From Cellvibrionaceae bacterium (GTDB lineage Bacteria > Pseudomonadota > Gammaproteobacteria > Pseudomonadales > Cellvibrionaceae), in contig JAGKWQ010000005.1 of assembly GCA_021151825.1 (NCBI GenBank), positions 532,873 through 596,872 of the forward strand: a DNA stretch of 64,000 nt, in the 5' to 3' direction. Positions 17,442 to 26,392 of the stretch are shown piece by piece. Position numbers and translations under genes: made by a program. The notes under the pieces are model-generated. The model saw only the letters and a list, made by a program, of their open reading frames with translations, made no database searches and had not been told where the DNA came from. Within the stretch, counting starts at the first letter, position 1. Every line of letters begins with the position of its first letter.

Positions 17442-19517
17442 ATGAAGCCCATGTTCAAAACCCTGTTACTCAGTTTGCCGCTGGTTGCGTGCGGCGGCGG
17501 GAGTGGCAGTTCCAAACAGCCCGTGAGCCAGGAACCCAATACCGATTATTCCAAACTCGCCCAGGCCAAAATCGAACCGGGCCCGTTGCGCCAGGCATCA
17601 TCCGGCGAATTGTCGGATTTGATCAAAAACGGTTTGCGGGTTTCCCTGCGCGAGAATGAAAGCTACGGCATGATGATCCGCGAGACTGCAGTCGTTAATG
17701 CCAACAACGTTGATACCAACAAAGCCGGCGGTAATTTTTCCGGCACCAATGTGCAAGTTGCCGGTGTCGATGAAGCCGACAGCGTGAAATACGATGGCAA
17801 CTATATTTATCTCGCCACGCCTGCGGACTATAGCGATGGCAATCCCAAAAGCAGTTTGAAAATTTTTGCGACTGATCCCGCCAACGCCCGCGTTACCGAA
17901 GTGAGCGATACCAAACTGGACACCAGCCATTGGGGCAATGTATCCGAAATCTATTTGGTGAATAACAATCAAAGCACCACCGGTTTGGCGACGGTTCGCC
18001 GCTCCCTGGATTTCATCGCGTTCACCGATAAAGTAGTAAACGATGTTAGCTCCGACGGCAAACCATTAGCTGTTGATGCAGCCGATAAAGCCATCAATGC
18101 TTCCATCTGGCCGTATCAAATGGATAACGGTATCGACATTACCCTTTACGATGTGCGCACACCCGCAGCACCTGCGAAAACCTGGTCGCTCTCTATTGAT
18201 GGCGATTTGCTTGGCACGCGCAAAATTGGTAATACCTTGTATGTGATCAGCAGTTTCGTACCGGGCATTCCCACCTTGAATTACGCAGCAGAAACCAAAG
18301 AAGCGCGCATCGCCAACGAAGAATTAATTGCGCAAAGCAACATTGAAAAATTATTACCGGAATATTCCATCAACGGTGGTGCATCCCAACCGCTTACTGG
18401 TAGCAACGGTTGCATGATTCCCGCAAACACCAATAAAGCAGATGGCAGTTTGAGCTTGATTAATATCACTGCCATTAACCTCGCATCACAACAATTGCTC
18501 GAATCCGTTTGCGTAAATGGTAATGTGGAAGGTATTTACAGTTCCACCGAAAATCTTTACCTCGGCGGTTCTGATTACAGCCAATGGGACAACTGGCAAA
18601 GCTATTCGGTTGTGCACCAATTTGCGTTGGTGAATGGTGGTGTGGATTATTCCGCGACCGGTTCAGTGGAAGGTGTGCTCGGCTGGAGTTCGCCGTCATT
18701 CCGTATGGATGAATACCAAAACCACCTGCGCATCATCACCAGCAGCTACAACGAGAAAGGTGAGCCCTCGCATCAATTGCAAATTCTGAAAAAAGTTGCC
18801 GGCCGCAGTGAATTGGAAGTTGTTGCACAATTGCCCAATAAAACTCGCCCGGAGCCCATCGGTAAACCGCGCGAAGATATTTACGGCGTGCGTTTCAATG
18901 GCAACAAAGCGTATGTCGTGACCTTTGAACGCAAAGATCCACTTTATGTATTGGATTTGGCCGCGCCCACTGATCCAAAAATTGCCGGCCAATTGGAAAT
19001 TCCCGGCTTCTCCACTTACTTGCATCCTGTTGGCGACAATTATTTATTTGCACTCGGCAATGAAACCAACAGCGATGGTTTTGCCAAAGGCGTAAAAGTG
19101 TCGCTCTACGATATTCGCGATCCAGCCAACCCTGCTGAAATCAGCAAGCATGTGTTCGGTACAGCCTACAGCTGGAGTAACGCACTTTACGATCACCACG
19201 CGTTATCATTCCTGCAAGCCAGTAACGATCAATTGCGTATTACCTTGCCCATCAGTTTGTACGACGAAGTGAAATTACCGGAATTCACTACCAGCCGCTG
19301 GTTAAGCGAAGGCTTGTACCAATTTGAAATTAATGGATTGGCGATTGGAAAAATATCGCTGGATCATACCGGTGTGGTCATCGCCGAAAATAATGCAGGG
19401 CAAGAATATCCCTCTTATTACGGAGGTACTGATCGCAGCTTCCTGCACGACGATGCGCTCTTCTATGTACACGGTGCCAACGTCATCGGCACGCCCTGGC
19501 AAGTTGTTAAACCTTAA
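17442..19517 (+). CDS. Secreted lipoprotein with beta-propeller domain
   Basis: A 691-residue lipoprotein. Signal peptide 1-17 ends in LPLVAC (Cys17), followed by a short Gly/Ser stretch. From about residue 100 the chain resembles the 'secreted protein with beta-propeller domain' family (Beta_propel), with repeated strand blocks such as TNVQVAGVDEADSVKYDGNY, LYLGGSDYSQW, GVRFNGNKAYVVTFERKDPL and NYLFALGNETNSDG. DEADSVKYDG is the most characteristic motif. The biochemical role of the family is not established. The ATG has a strong AGGAG site. It is transcribed away from mipA, shares its upstream region, and ends at a clear terminator. Confidence 0.85.
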   Translation: MKPMFKTLLLSLPLVACGGGSGSSKQPVSQEPNTDYSKLAQAKIEPGPLRQASSGELSDLIKNGLRVSLRENESYGMMIRETAVVNANNVDTNKAGGNFSGTNVQVAGVDEADSVKYDGNYIYLATPADYSDGNPKSSLKIFATDPANARVTEVSDTKLDTSHWGNVSEIYLVNNNQSTTGLATVRRSLDFIAFTDKVVNDVSSDGKPLAVDAADKAINASIWPYQMDNGIDITLYDVRTPAAPAKTWSLSIDGDLLGTRKIGNTLYVISSFVPGIPTLNYAAETKEARIANEELIAQSNIEKLLPEYSINGGASQPLTGSNGCMIPANTNKADGSLSLINITAINLASQQLLESVCVNGNVEGIYSSTENLYLGGSDYSQWDNWQSYSVVHQFALVNGGVDYSATGSVEGVLGWSSPSFRMDEYQNHLRIITSSYNEKGEPSHQLQILKKVAGRSELEVVAQLPNKTRPEPIGKPREDIYGVRFNGNKAYVVTFERKDPLYVLDLAAPTDPKIAGQLEIPGFSTYLHPVGDNYLFALGNETNSDGFAKGVKVSLYDIRDPANPAEISKHVFGTAYSWSNALYDHHALSFLQASNDQLRITLPISLYDEVKLPEFTTSRWLSEGLYQFEINGLAIGKISLDHTGVVIAENNAGQEYPSYYGGTDRSFLHDDALFYVHGANVIGTPWQVVKP

Positions 19518-19524
19518 GCCCTTC

Positions 19525-19548
19525 AGGCCGCAGACGCGGCCTTTTTTT
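19525..19548 (+). terminator. Rho-independent terminator after the propeller gene
   Basis: AGGCCGC (19525-19531), AGAC loop, GCGGCCT (19536-19542), continuing into seven T residues. It starts 8 bases after the propeller stop codon. Confidence 0.92.
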
Positions 19549-19695
19549 CATGCAGTTGAATTGTGACAATTACACTTTTTAACGCCCTTCTACATTTCGC
19601 CCACAGATTAGTTGCCGGTAACCACAGAAAATTATCCGTGTAAAAAAACACTTCTTCGATCTACTGCGTTCTGGACTATTTTTTGGAGCTGTACC

Positions 19696-20442
19696 ATGTC
19701 AAACCTCGCCCTGCTGAAAAAAACATTATTAATATTGCCCTTCGTTGGCCTGCTCACTGCCTGCGGCAGCGATAGTGACGATTTGCCCAAGCCTGATCGC
19801 AATACCAAAATGCTTTACATCGATTTCGATGATGGCGCCACCGGTTGGAAACCCGGCTTTGCCGATTATCCTGCAGGCCAGGAAACATTTTATGAATTAT
19901 CGTCCGGCCTTGAAACCCTGCCCACATCACTGGGTACCAAGCGCAAAGGTTTTAAATTAAGCGGCAACAATCACAGTGACGATCTGTATATGTTTGTCAC
20001 CAAACAAGTAGAAGGCCTGGAACCCAATACCCGTTACGATTTTCGTTTTAAAGTTACCTTTGGTACTAACGCGCAAAAAAATTGCATGGGTGTCGGCGGT
20101 GCACCGGGTGAAAGTGTGTGGGTTAAAATCGGTGCAAGCAAAACCGAACCTAAAGCCACCAATGACGGCGCCGGCAATTTATTAATGAACATTGATAAAG
20201 GCCAACAAGGCAGCGGCGGTACTGATGCCATTCTGGTCGGCAATTTCGCCAACAATCTCGAATGTGGCGACAACAATACCAGCTACATGAAAAAATCCCT
20301 GCTCAGCGATAAAGGTGCATTCACGGCATCTACCGACGATAAAGGCAATATCTGGATTTTGTTATCAACTGATTCCGGTTTTGAAGCAACCACCACAATT
20401 TATTTTATGGAATTGGAAGTAGCGGCTACCAAGAAAATTTAA
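19696..20442 (+). CDS. Lipoprotein of unknown function
   Basis: A 248-residue lipoprotein: signal MSNLALLKKTLLILPFVGLL followed by TAC (Cys23) and an Asp-rich start. The mature part looks like a beta-sandwich (YIDFDDGATGWKPGFADYP; GLEPNTRYDFRFKVTF; IWILLSTDSGFE), as in carbohydrate-binding or jelly-roll domains, but I do not recognise a specific family. Two cysteines (NCMGVGG, LECGDNN) may form a disulphide. The frame opens earlier at 19612, but ATG 19696 has GGAG 8 bases upstream and begins the signal peptide. It follows the propeller gene after a terminator and probably has its own promoter in the 150-base gap. Confidence 0.75.
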   Translation: MSNLALLKKTLLILPFVGLLTACGSDSDDLPKPDRNTKMLYIDFDDGATGWKPGFADYPAGQETFYELSSGLETLPTSLGTKRKGFKLSGNNHSDDLYMFVTKQVEGLEPNTRYDFRFKVTFGTNAQKNCMGVGGAPGESVWVKIGASKTEPKATNDGAGNLLMNIDKGQQGSGGTDAILVGNFANNLECGDNNTSYMKKSLLSDKGAFTASTDDKGNIWILLSTDSGFEATTTIYFMELEVAATKKI

Positions 20443-20457
20443 TTATTAACAGGATAC

Positions 20458-20488
20458 AAAAAAAGAGCCGCAATTGCGGCTCTTTTTT
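20458..20488. terminator. Bidirectional terminator between convergent genes
   Basis: A perfect inverted repeat (20464-20483) with arms AGAGCCGC and GCGGCTCT, AATT loop, A-run on the left and T-run on the right. It serves the lipoprotein gene (+) and, in reverse, the end of the ABC operon (-), whose last stop is at 20491. Confidence 0.93.
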
Positions 20489-20490
20489 TA

Positions 20491-21564
20491 TTAACGATGC
20501 TTGATCTTATCGCCTTCTTTCAAACCTTTAACGATTTCGATATTGATACCGTCTGAAATACCGGTTTTAACTTCACGCTTTTCAAATTTTTGCGGGCCGG
20601 TTTCTACTTCCACAAATTGTGCTTTTTCTTCCACAATCAGGTTGCCTTCGTTAATGGCGATGACGTTTTCTTTTTTGGCGAGAACGATGTCGGCATTCGC
20701 ACTGTAGTTAGAACGCAGGAATAATTTCTCGCTCAGTTTCACGGCAGCGCGGATCTGGAATTTAATCGTGCCTTGATCGGTTACGCCCTTCGGAGAAATA
20801 TATTCAAGCTTGGCGGTAAAGGGTTCGCCTTCCAGGGCACCGACGTCCAGCACCAGCTCCATACCTTCGCGAATTTTGCCCACCTCCGATTCATCTACCA
20901 TCCCTTCAAAAATCATGTCTTTCATATCCGCCAATGTGGCGATGGTAGTGCCTGCACCAAACGAACTGGTCTCAACAATAAATGCACCTTCTTTATAAGG
21001 CAGATCCAGAATCATACCGGTGACGGTGGCTGGAATCATGTTGGACACTTTGTCAGACTTTTTAGTCGCACCGGATTTCATCAACAGTAAATTGTTTTCT
21101 GCCGAAGTCACTGCTTCGCGCTGCAAGTCGTAATTCAGCAGGAACTTGTTGTACTCGGATGCAGAAATTAATTTATCAGCAAAGAGTTTTTTCTGGCGAT
21201 CAAACTCAACTGTGGCATTTTGTAAATTTAACTTCGCGGTTTCCAATTGGGATTCCGCCTGGTTGAGCATCACCATATTGGGTGCAAGCGTAATCTTAGC
21301 GATAATATCGCCCTTATTGACGTTCTGGCCGGCAACAACATACAACTTCTCTACCACACCGGAGACTTGCGATTTAATTTCTACTTCGCGACGTGGAATT
21401 ACTTTGCCTACTGCGACAGTCTTTTTCACGATGGTCGTTTTGAATACGGCATCGGAAGTATAAGTAACCGGCTTCTCCTGGGATTTGTTATACAAAAATA
21501 CCGCTGTGCCGATAAACACGACGGCAATCAAACCCAACACTGCGTACCAGATAAACTTTTTCAT
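20491..21564 (-). CDS. MacA/HlyD-like periplasmic adaptor of the ABC export system
   Basis: A 357-residue membrane-fusion protein. One N-terminal helix (about 6-25) anchors it in the inner membrane. A lipoyl-like domain half is at about 62-91 (VEIKSQVSGVVEKLYVVAGQ), followed by a helical hairpin (about 100-155, LNQAESQLETAKLNLQNATVE) and beta-barrel and membrane-proximal domains to the end. Such adaptors link MacB-type transporters to TolC. ATG 21564 with AAGGA was chosen over an upstream frame opening lacking a signal. It is the last gene of the operon, 76 bases beyond the permease. No TolC gene is visible. Confidence 0.9.
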   Translation of the reverse strand: MKKFIWYAVLGLIAVVFIGTAVFLYNKSQEKPVTYTSDAVFKTTIVKKTVAVGKVIPRREVEIKSQVSGVVEKLYVVAGQNVNKGDIIAKITLAPNMVMLNQAESQLETAKLNLQNATVEFDRQKKLFADKLISASEYNKFLLNYDLQREAVTSAENNLLLMKSGATKKSDKVSNMIPATVTGMILDLPYKEGAFIVETSSFGAGTTIATLADMKDMIFEGMVDESEVGKIREGMELVLDVGALEGEPFTAKLEYISPKGVTDQGTIKFQIRAAVKLSEKLFLRSNYSANADIVLAKKENVIAINEGNLIVEEKAQFVEVETGPQKFEKREVKTGISDGINIEIVKGLKEGDKIKHR

Positions 21565-21640
21565 GGTGTCCTTCTTACGGTTGCTAAAATTATTAAAAAA
21601 TATCAAAACGTCTAACGCTAAAAATTAATTGCCAATCACG

Positions 21641-22909
21641 TTACTCATCCTGTAACGCCACAATCGGGTTCACATTTGCTGCCTTCGCGGCGGGCATCAA
21701 TGACGCTAGCAATCCGGAAATCACCAATACCATCAATGCACTAAATGCCGTTGCAAAATCCACTTCCGGCTTACCAAAAAATCCTGCTTTACCACCGCTG
21801 GCTTCCAGTAATTTCGCTATACCTTCCAATACCAGTACACCAATTACCAAACCAAAATAACCGGCGATAGTAGTGATAAAAATAGATTCCTGCACAATCA
21901 TACTGACAATTGAAGAGGGAGTAGCGCCCAGGGCTTTGCGTAAACCAATTTCGCGCGTGCGCTCTTTCACTACAATCAGCATGATATTCCCTACGCCTAT
22001 TGCGCCCGCCATAATAGTGCCAATAGCAACAATCCAACTAAATACTTTAATACCCGTAAACAAGCCTTCAATTTTGTCGAACTCGTTTTGTAAATTAAAA
22101 CTGCCAAATACACCGGTATCTTTCGGATCTACTTTTTTCAATTCAGAGAGATATTTTTTTACGTCTTCTTCCGCGACCCGTGCATGTAAACCAGGTTTGG
22201 GTTGAATAACGAAACTGCCAATCCAACCCACCTGATTAAATGCATACCGCAGGGTATCGTTGGGGATATAAATTTTTTCCTCTTCCTGTTGCTGGTTACC
22301 ATTGGCAAGCGATTTAAAAACACCGACCACTTTAAAACTGATGCCGTTAATAGTGATATCCACACCAATAGGATTTTCGCCTTCAGCAAATAACTGTGTA
22401 CGTACCCGCGTCCCGATAATAACGGTTTTGCGTTTTTCACGATCATCAAACTCATTAATACTACGACCTTCAATCATCGCTAGCGAATTGATGTTTTCCA
22501 TCTTTGCGTGTATGCCTTCAACAAAGAAAGTGCCGTTTTTATCTTTGTGTACCGCATACGGTGGAGTACCACTCCAGATACCCACAGAATTCTGTCCGCG
22601 AATAAAACCAACACTGGGAACATTCTTTTCAATCGCCGCAACATCTTCCGGCTTAAATGCGATTTGTCTTCCAATCGGCATGCCCTGATAGGGCAGTTGA
22701 GTATTGCCCTGCACCCATACCCATACAATATTGGGTACGCGCGGAAAACCTTCATTTACACCATTTTCCAATCCCTTTCCCGCACCGAGCAAAACCGTGA
22801 GCATAAAAATGCCCCAGAACACTCCGAAGGCGGTAAGTGCAGTACGTAATTTATGTTGGCCAAATGTTTTAAAAATTTCTTGCCACTTTTCGGTATCAAT
22901 AATCATCAA
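21641..22909 (-). CDS. MacB-like ABC transporter permease (type A, copy 1)
   Basis: A 422-residue permease with the MacB/FtsX layout: first helix after KLRTALTAFGVFWGIFML (about 19-40), a large periplasmic core (about 45-280), then three helices. The loop VKERTREIGLRKALGATPSS before the third-to-last helix is the usual coupling segment to the ATPase. No nucleotide-binding domain is fused, unlike E. coli MacB. It begins 9 bases after copy-1 type B and probably pairs with it as a heterodimer. Substrate unknown; peptides, lipoproteins or antibiotics are known for the superfamily. Confidence 0.88.
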   Translation of the reverse strand: MMIIDTEKWQEIFKTFGQHKLRTALTAFGVFWGIFMLTVLLGAGKGLENGVNEGFPRVPNIVWVWVQGNTQLPYQGMPIGRQIAFKPEDVAAIEKNVPSVGFIRGQNSVGIWSGTPPYAVHKDKNGTFFVEGIHAKMENINSLAMIEGRSINEFDDREKRKTVIIGTRVRTQLFAEGENPIGVDITINGISFKVVGVFKSLANGNQQQEEEKIYIPNDTLRYAFNQVGWIGSFVIQPKPGLHARVAEEDVKKYLSELKKVDPKDTGVFGSFNLQNEFDKIEGLFTGIKVFSWIVAIGTIMAGAIGVGNIMLIVVKERTREIGLRKALGATPSSIVSMIVQESIFITTIAGYFGLVIGVLVLEGIAKLLEASGGKAGFFGKPEVDFATAFSALMVLVISGLLASLMPAAKAANVNPIVALQDE

Positions 22910-22918
22910 TGGCTCCCG

Positions 22919-24157
22919 TTATTCCGCACGCATCGCTTCAATCGGCATGATTTTCGCGGCACGTAATGCCGGCATCAAACCTGCCAGCGCACCGATAACA
23001 ATGAGCAAGATCATCGCAGTTATTGCAACCTGGAAATTTATTTCCGGATTTTTAAAGAACGGCAACTGTGCACCAACCGAATTTAATCCAAATGAAATTA
23101 ATTCAATCAAACCCACACCTAATACCAAACCGGCGTAACCGGCTATGCTGGTGACCAAAATAGATTCCAATAACAATGTGCTTACAATATTGAATGGTGT
23201 TGCCCCCAAGGCCTTACGAATACCAATTTCGCGTGTGCGCTCTTTTACGGTAATAATCATAATGTTACTAACGCCCACAATTCCTGCCATCAATGTACCC
23301 AGACCTACAAACCAGATAAATGCATTAATGCCAAAAAATAATCCGTTCACCATTTTTGCCGGTTCGGCCATGTTGAATGAACGAATGGCGCGCTTGTCTT
23401 CAGGGGACACCGAGTGACGCCGCTGCAATAATTCGATCACTTGCTTCTCTAATGCGAATCCATCCTGTCCCAATTTTGGACGTAACCAAATTGAATCTAA
23501 TCCATTATTGTTGCCAAATATTTTTTGATGCGTGGTTTCGGGTATATAAATCCGCTCTGAATCACGTCCGCGGTTACTTTTATCATAAAAGACCCCTACA
23601 ATTTTCATCACCACGCCATTGACGCGAATGTCTTTGGCAATCGGATCAACGCCTTTACCAAATAATCGCTCTGCAACGATGGAGCCAATAACTGTCACTT
23701 TGCGTAGTTCACGTTCATCGAAAATATTGGGCTTACGACCCAGGTTAAAGGGAATACTTTCTTTGATGTCAAAATATTCATCCGGCACACCAAAAACACC
23801 AAAGCTGGCACTTTTCTGTTCGTAAGAAATGGACACTCCATTTTGAGCCCGTTGCGGAGCGATAAAACGCACGTTGGAAATTTGTTGTTTAATTGCGATC
23901 AGATCATCGTTGGTTAATTGAATATGTCGACCCAAGCCCATTCCTTTGTAGGCAACCGAGGTTGATTCTGTATACACCACAATGAAATCGAGCACGTCTG
24001 ATCCAAAGTCTTCATAGACACCGTTTTGCATTCCGCGCCCGGCACCCAGCAGCAGCATCAACATAAAAATGCCCCAGAAGACGCCGAAGGCGGTAAGTCC
24101 GGTGCGCAATTTATTTTGTCGCAGGGTGTAAAGAATTTCTTGCAAACTATCGAGCAT
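22919..24157 (-). CDS. MacB-like ABC transporter permease (type B, copy 1)
   Basis: A 412-residue permease of the same fold as its neighbours, starting MLDSLQEILYTLRQNKLR and continuing TGLTAFGVFWGIFML. The periplasmic core has FGVPDEYFDIKE and an IRPKLGQ-like later part, followed by VKERTREIGIRKALGATPFN and three helices. It starts 5 bases after the ATPase gene, so it is translated with it. It resembles the type B permease at 26393-27643 more closely than either type A permease, especially in the N-terminal 30 residues, pointing to duplication of an A-B pair. Confidence 0.88.
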   Translation of the reverse strand: MLDSLQEILYTLRQNKLRTGLTAFGVFWGIFMLMLLLGAGRGMQNGVYEDFGSDVLDFIVVYTESTSVAYKGMGLGRHIQLTNDDLIAIKQQISNVRFIAPQRAQNGVSISYEQKSASFGVFGVPDEYFDIKESIPFNLGRKPNIFDERELRKVTVIGSIVAERLFGKGVDPIAKDIRVNGVVMKIVGVFYDKSNRGRDSERIYIPETTHQKIFGNNNGLDSIWLRPKLGQDGFALEKQVIELLQRRHSVSPEDKRAIRSFNMAEPAKMVNGLFFGINAFIWFVGLGTLMAGIVGVSNIMIITVKERTREIGIRKALGATPFNIVSTLLLESILVTSIAGYAGLVLGVGLIELISFGLNSVGAQLPFFKNPEINFQVAITAMILLIVIGALAGLMPALRAAKIMPIEAMRAE

Positions 24158-24162
24158 AATAT

Positions 24163-24891
24163 TTACCCGAGAATTTCTTCTTCATCCTGATCGGCAATGT
24201 CGTCCGCAAGATGGGAATGCTGATGATGGCCGGAAATAATTAATCCATCTTTCAAAATAATCTGGCGCTGGGTTTGGTCGGCAATATCCTGTTCGTGGGT
24301 AACAATCACAATTGTGTTGCCCATGCGATGAATTTCTTTCATCAGCGACATCACTTCCTGGGTAGTCTGGCTATCCAGTGCACCGGTGGGTTCGTCGGCA
24401 AGAATAACTTTTGGTTGTGTCACCAGCGCGCGTGCAATTGCCACCCGTTGTTTTTGTCCACCCGACATTTCGTTAGGCATATGTTTGGCACGATGCGAAA
24501 GACCAACCATTTCCAGATATTTATCGGCGCGATAGTTACGCTCCTTGCGGCTCACTCCCTGGTAATACAGCGGCAATGCAACATTCTCGGTAGCGTTTTT
24601 AAATGGCAACAAATTGAACGATTGAAATACAAAACCCAATAATTCATTGCGCATTTTTGCAGCAGTTTTTTCTTTCAGATTTTTAATTTCGCGACCGGCA
24701 AGAAAATAATCGCCCTCATCGTGGCTATCCAGAATGCCGAGGATATTTAACAACGTAGATTTACCCGAACCCGATGACCCCATGATCGACACCAATTCGC
24801 CTTCGCGAATATGCAAATCAATTCCTTTGAGCACATGCAAGGGCTGCTCACCGGAATGGTAGTATTTGTGGATGTTATGTAACTTGATCAT
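24163..24891 (-). CDS. ABC transporter ATP-binding protein (MacB/LolD type)
   Basis: A 242-residue ATPase with Walker A GSSGSGKST (38-46), Q loop VFQSFNLL, signature MSGGQKQR (142-149), Walker B VILADEP (162-168) and switch His199. This is the LolD/MacB-type class that drives FtsX-like permeases by mechanotransmission. A 20-residue C-terminal tail rich in His, Asp and Glu (GHHQHSHLADD, then DEEEILG) is unusual and might bind metal or a partner. It is the only ATPase for four permeases in this cluster. A 227-base gap upstream separates it from the second permease pair and may hold a promoter. Confidence 0.94.
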   Translation of the reverse strand: MIKLHNIHKYYHSGEQPLHVLKGIDLHIREGELVSIMGSSGSGKSTLLNILGILDSHDEGDYFLAGREIKNLKEKTAAKMRNELLGFVFQSFNLLPFKNATENVALPLYYQGVSRKERNYRADKYLEMVGLSHRAKHMPNEMSGGQKQRVAIARALVTQPKVILADEPTGALDSQTTQEVMSLMKEIHRMGNTIVIVTHEQDIADQTQRQIILKDGLIISGHHQHSHLADDIADQDEEEILG

Positions 24892-25118
24892 GATGGCTTC
24901 CTGTTATCTGTATGCTGTGAGCCTGTTTACCCTCTCACCAGCTTAGAGGCTTTTGCACTGTTGTCCGATCACATTTACGTTGACTTAACACTCTCGTGAC
25001 AAGTGTCAGTGCCTATCGATTAATGTGCGTCGGTTAATAAGCTCTGGCCAGTGCATTTTGCCGCAGTTATTTCATTGGATGTGTATCCAATTGTTTTGGA
25101 TTCACTTGCGCAAAAAAA

Positions 25119-26378
25119 TTATTCGTCCTGCAATGCAGTGATAGGGTTTACCGACGCAGCCTTGGCAGCGGGCAAGAGTGCAGCGAGAACACCGGTTAAC
25201 ACCAAAACGCTTAACGCCATAAGGGCGATCTTGATATCGATATAAGGCGACGCAAATAATCCTTCACCCTGCCCCAGCTTGATCAACAACGCGCGAATCC
25301 CCTCTAGCAGTAATACCCCGGCGGTAAGTCCGGCATAACCGGCAATAAACGTAATCATTAATGATTCATGGATAATCATTAAACTGATATTTGTTGGTGT
25401 TGCTCCCATGGCTTTGCGCAAACCAATTTCACGGGTGCGTTCTTTCACCACTACCAACATAATATTACCGACGCCGATTACACCAGCGATGATGGTGCCA
25501 ATCGCTACCATCCAGCTAAAGCCCAATACCCCATCAACCAGGCCACGATTCATTTGGTAGTTTTGCTCCATATTAAAACCACCAATCACACCGGTATCAT
25601 CCGGATGGATCTTTTTACGCTCGTATAACAATTTTTTTACGTCGCGCTCCATATCAAACGCGTTGAAGCCAGGTTTTGGGGAAAAAAATAAAACATGAAA
25701 AGCGTCCATCTGGTTAAAGGCTTGACGCAAGGTTTCATTGGGTAAAAATATCTTACCGTTAGCTTCTTGTGCACCATCGGGTTCATTGGATTTATAAATA
25801 CCGACAACTTTAAATTTTACGCCGCCAACATTAATGGACTCACCGATAGGATTAACACCATTTTTAAATAGTACTTCTTTTACACGTGTGCCTATTACGG
25901 CAATTTTTCGTTTTTCCTTTTCATCAAGCGGATTAATGAAACGGCCTTCGATCATGCGGATAAATTCGAAGGGTTCCCAACCGGCATGAGTACCCGATAC
26001 CGAAAAAGAACCGCTTTCTTTACCGTAAACAATATATTGTGCCGCACCAAAGTTACCGAGGTTATTTTTACCATCGACTAGATTTACCGACGCAATAGAT
26101 TGGCGAATTGCATCCACATCTTCCTGGGTAAATTTTATCGCACGACCTTTACTCAAGCCTTCAAAACTGAGTTGAGTAGTATTGGAAGGCCAAAAGATCA
26201 CCACACTTTTTGCATCGCCAAAAATTTTTTCAATTTTGGTTCCAAAGCCGGTACCAAAACCGAGCAATATCACCAACATAAAAATGCCCCAGAAAACACC
26301 GAAAGCGGTTAAACCGGTGCGCAATTTTTGCTTGCCTAAGCTGGTGAGTATTTCCTGCCACTTATCCACATCAAACAT
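25119..26378 (-). CDS. MacB-like ABC transporter permease (type A, copy 2)
   Basis: A 419-residue FtsX-like permease beginning MFDVDKWQEILTSLGKQKLR and continuing TGLTAFGVFWGIFML. Periplasmic core about 45-275, then VKERTREIGLRKAMGATPTN and three C-terminal helices. The WQEI N-terminus and the ending SVNPITALQDE match the type A permease at 21641-22909 (NPIVALQDE). It lies 14 bases after copy-2 type B. It has no ATPase of its own in the window and presumably shares the one at 24163-24891. Confidence 0.88.
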   Translation of the reverse strand: MFDVDKWQEILTSLGKQKLRTGLTAFGVFWGIFMLVILLGFGTGFGTKIEKIFGDAKSVVIFWPSNTTQLSFEGLSKGRAIKFTQEDVDAIRQSIASVNLVDGKNNLGNFGAAQYIVYGKESGSFSVSGTHAGWEPFEFIRMIEGRFINPLDEKEKRKIAVIGTRVKEVLFKNGVNPIGESINVGGVKFKVVGIYKSNEPDGAQEANGKIFLPNETLRQAFNQMDAFHVLFFSPKPGFNAFDMERDVKKLLYERKKIHPDDTGVIGGFNMEQNYQMNRGLVDGVLGFSWMVAIGTIIAGVIGVGNIMLVVVKERTREIGLRKAMGATPTNISLMIIHESLMITFIAGYAGLTAGVLLLEGIRALLIKLGQGEGLFASPYIDIKIALMALSVLVLTGVLAALLPAAKAASVNPITALQDE

Positions 26379-26392
26379 AGTGTACTTCCTGT

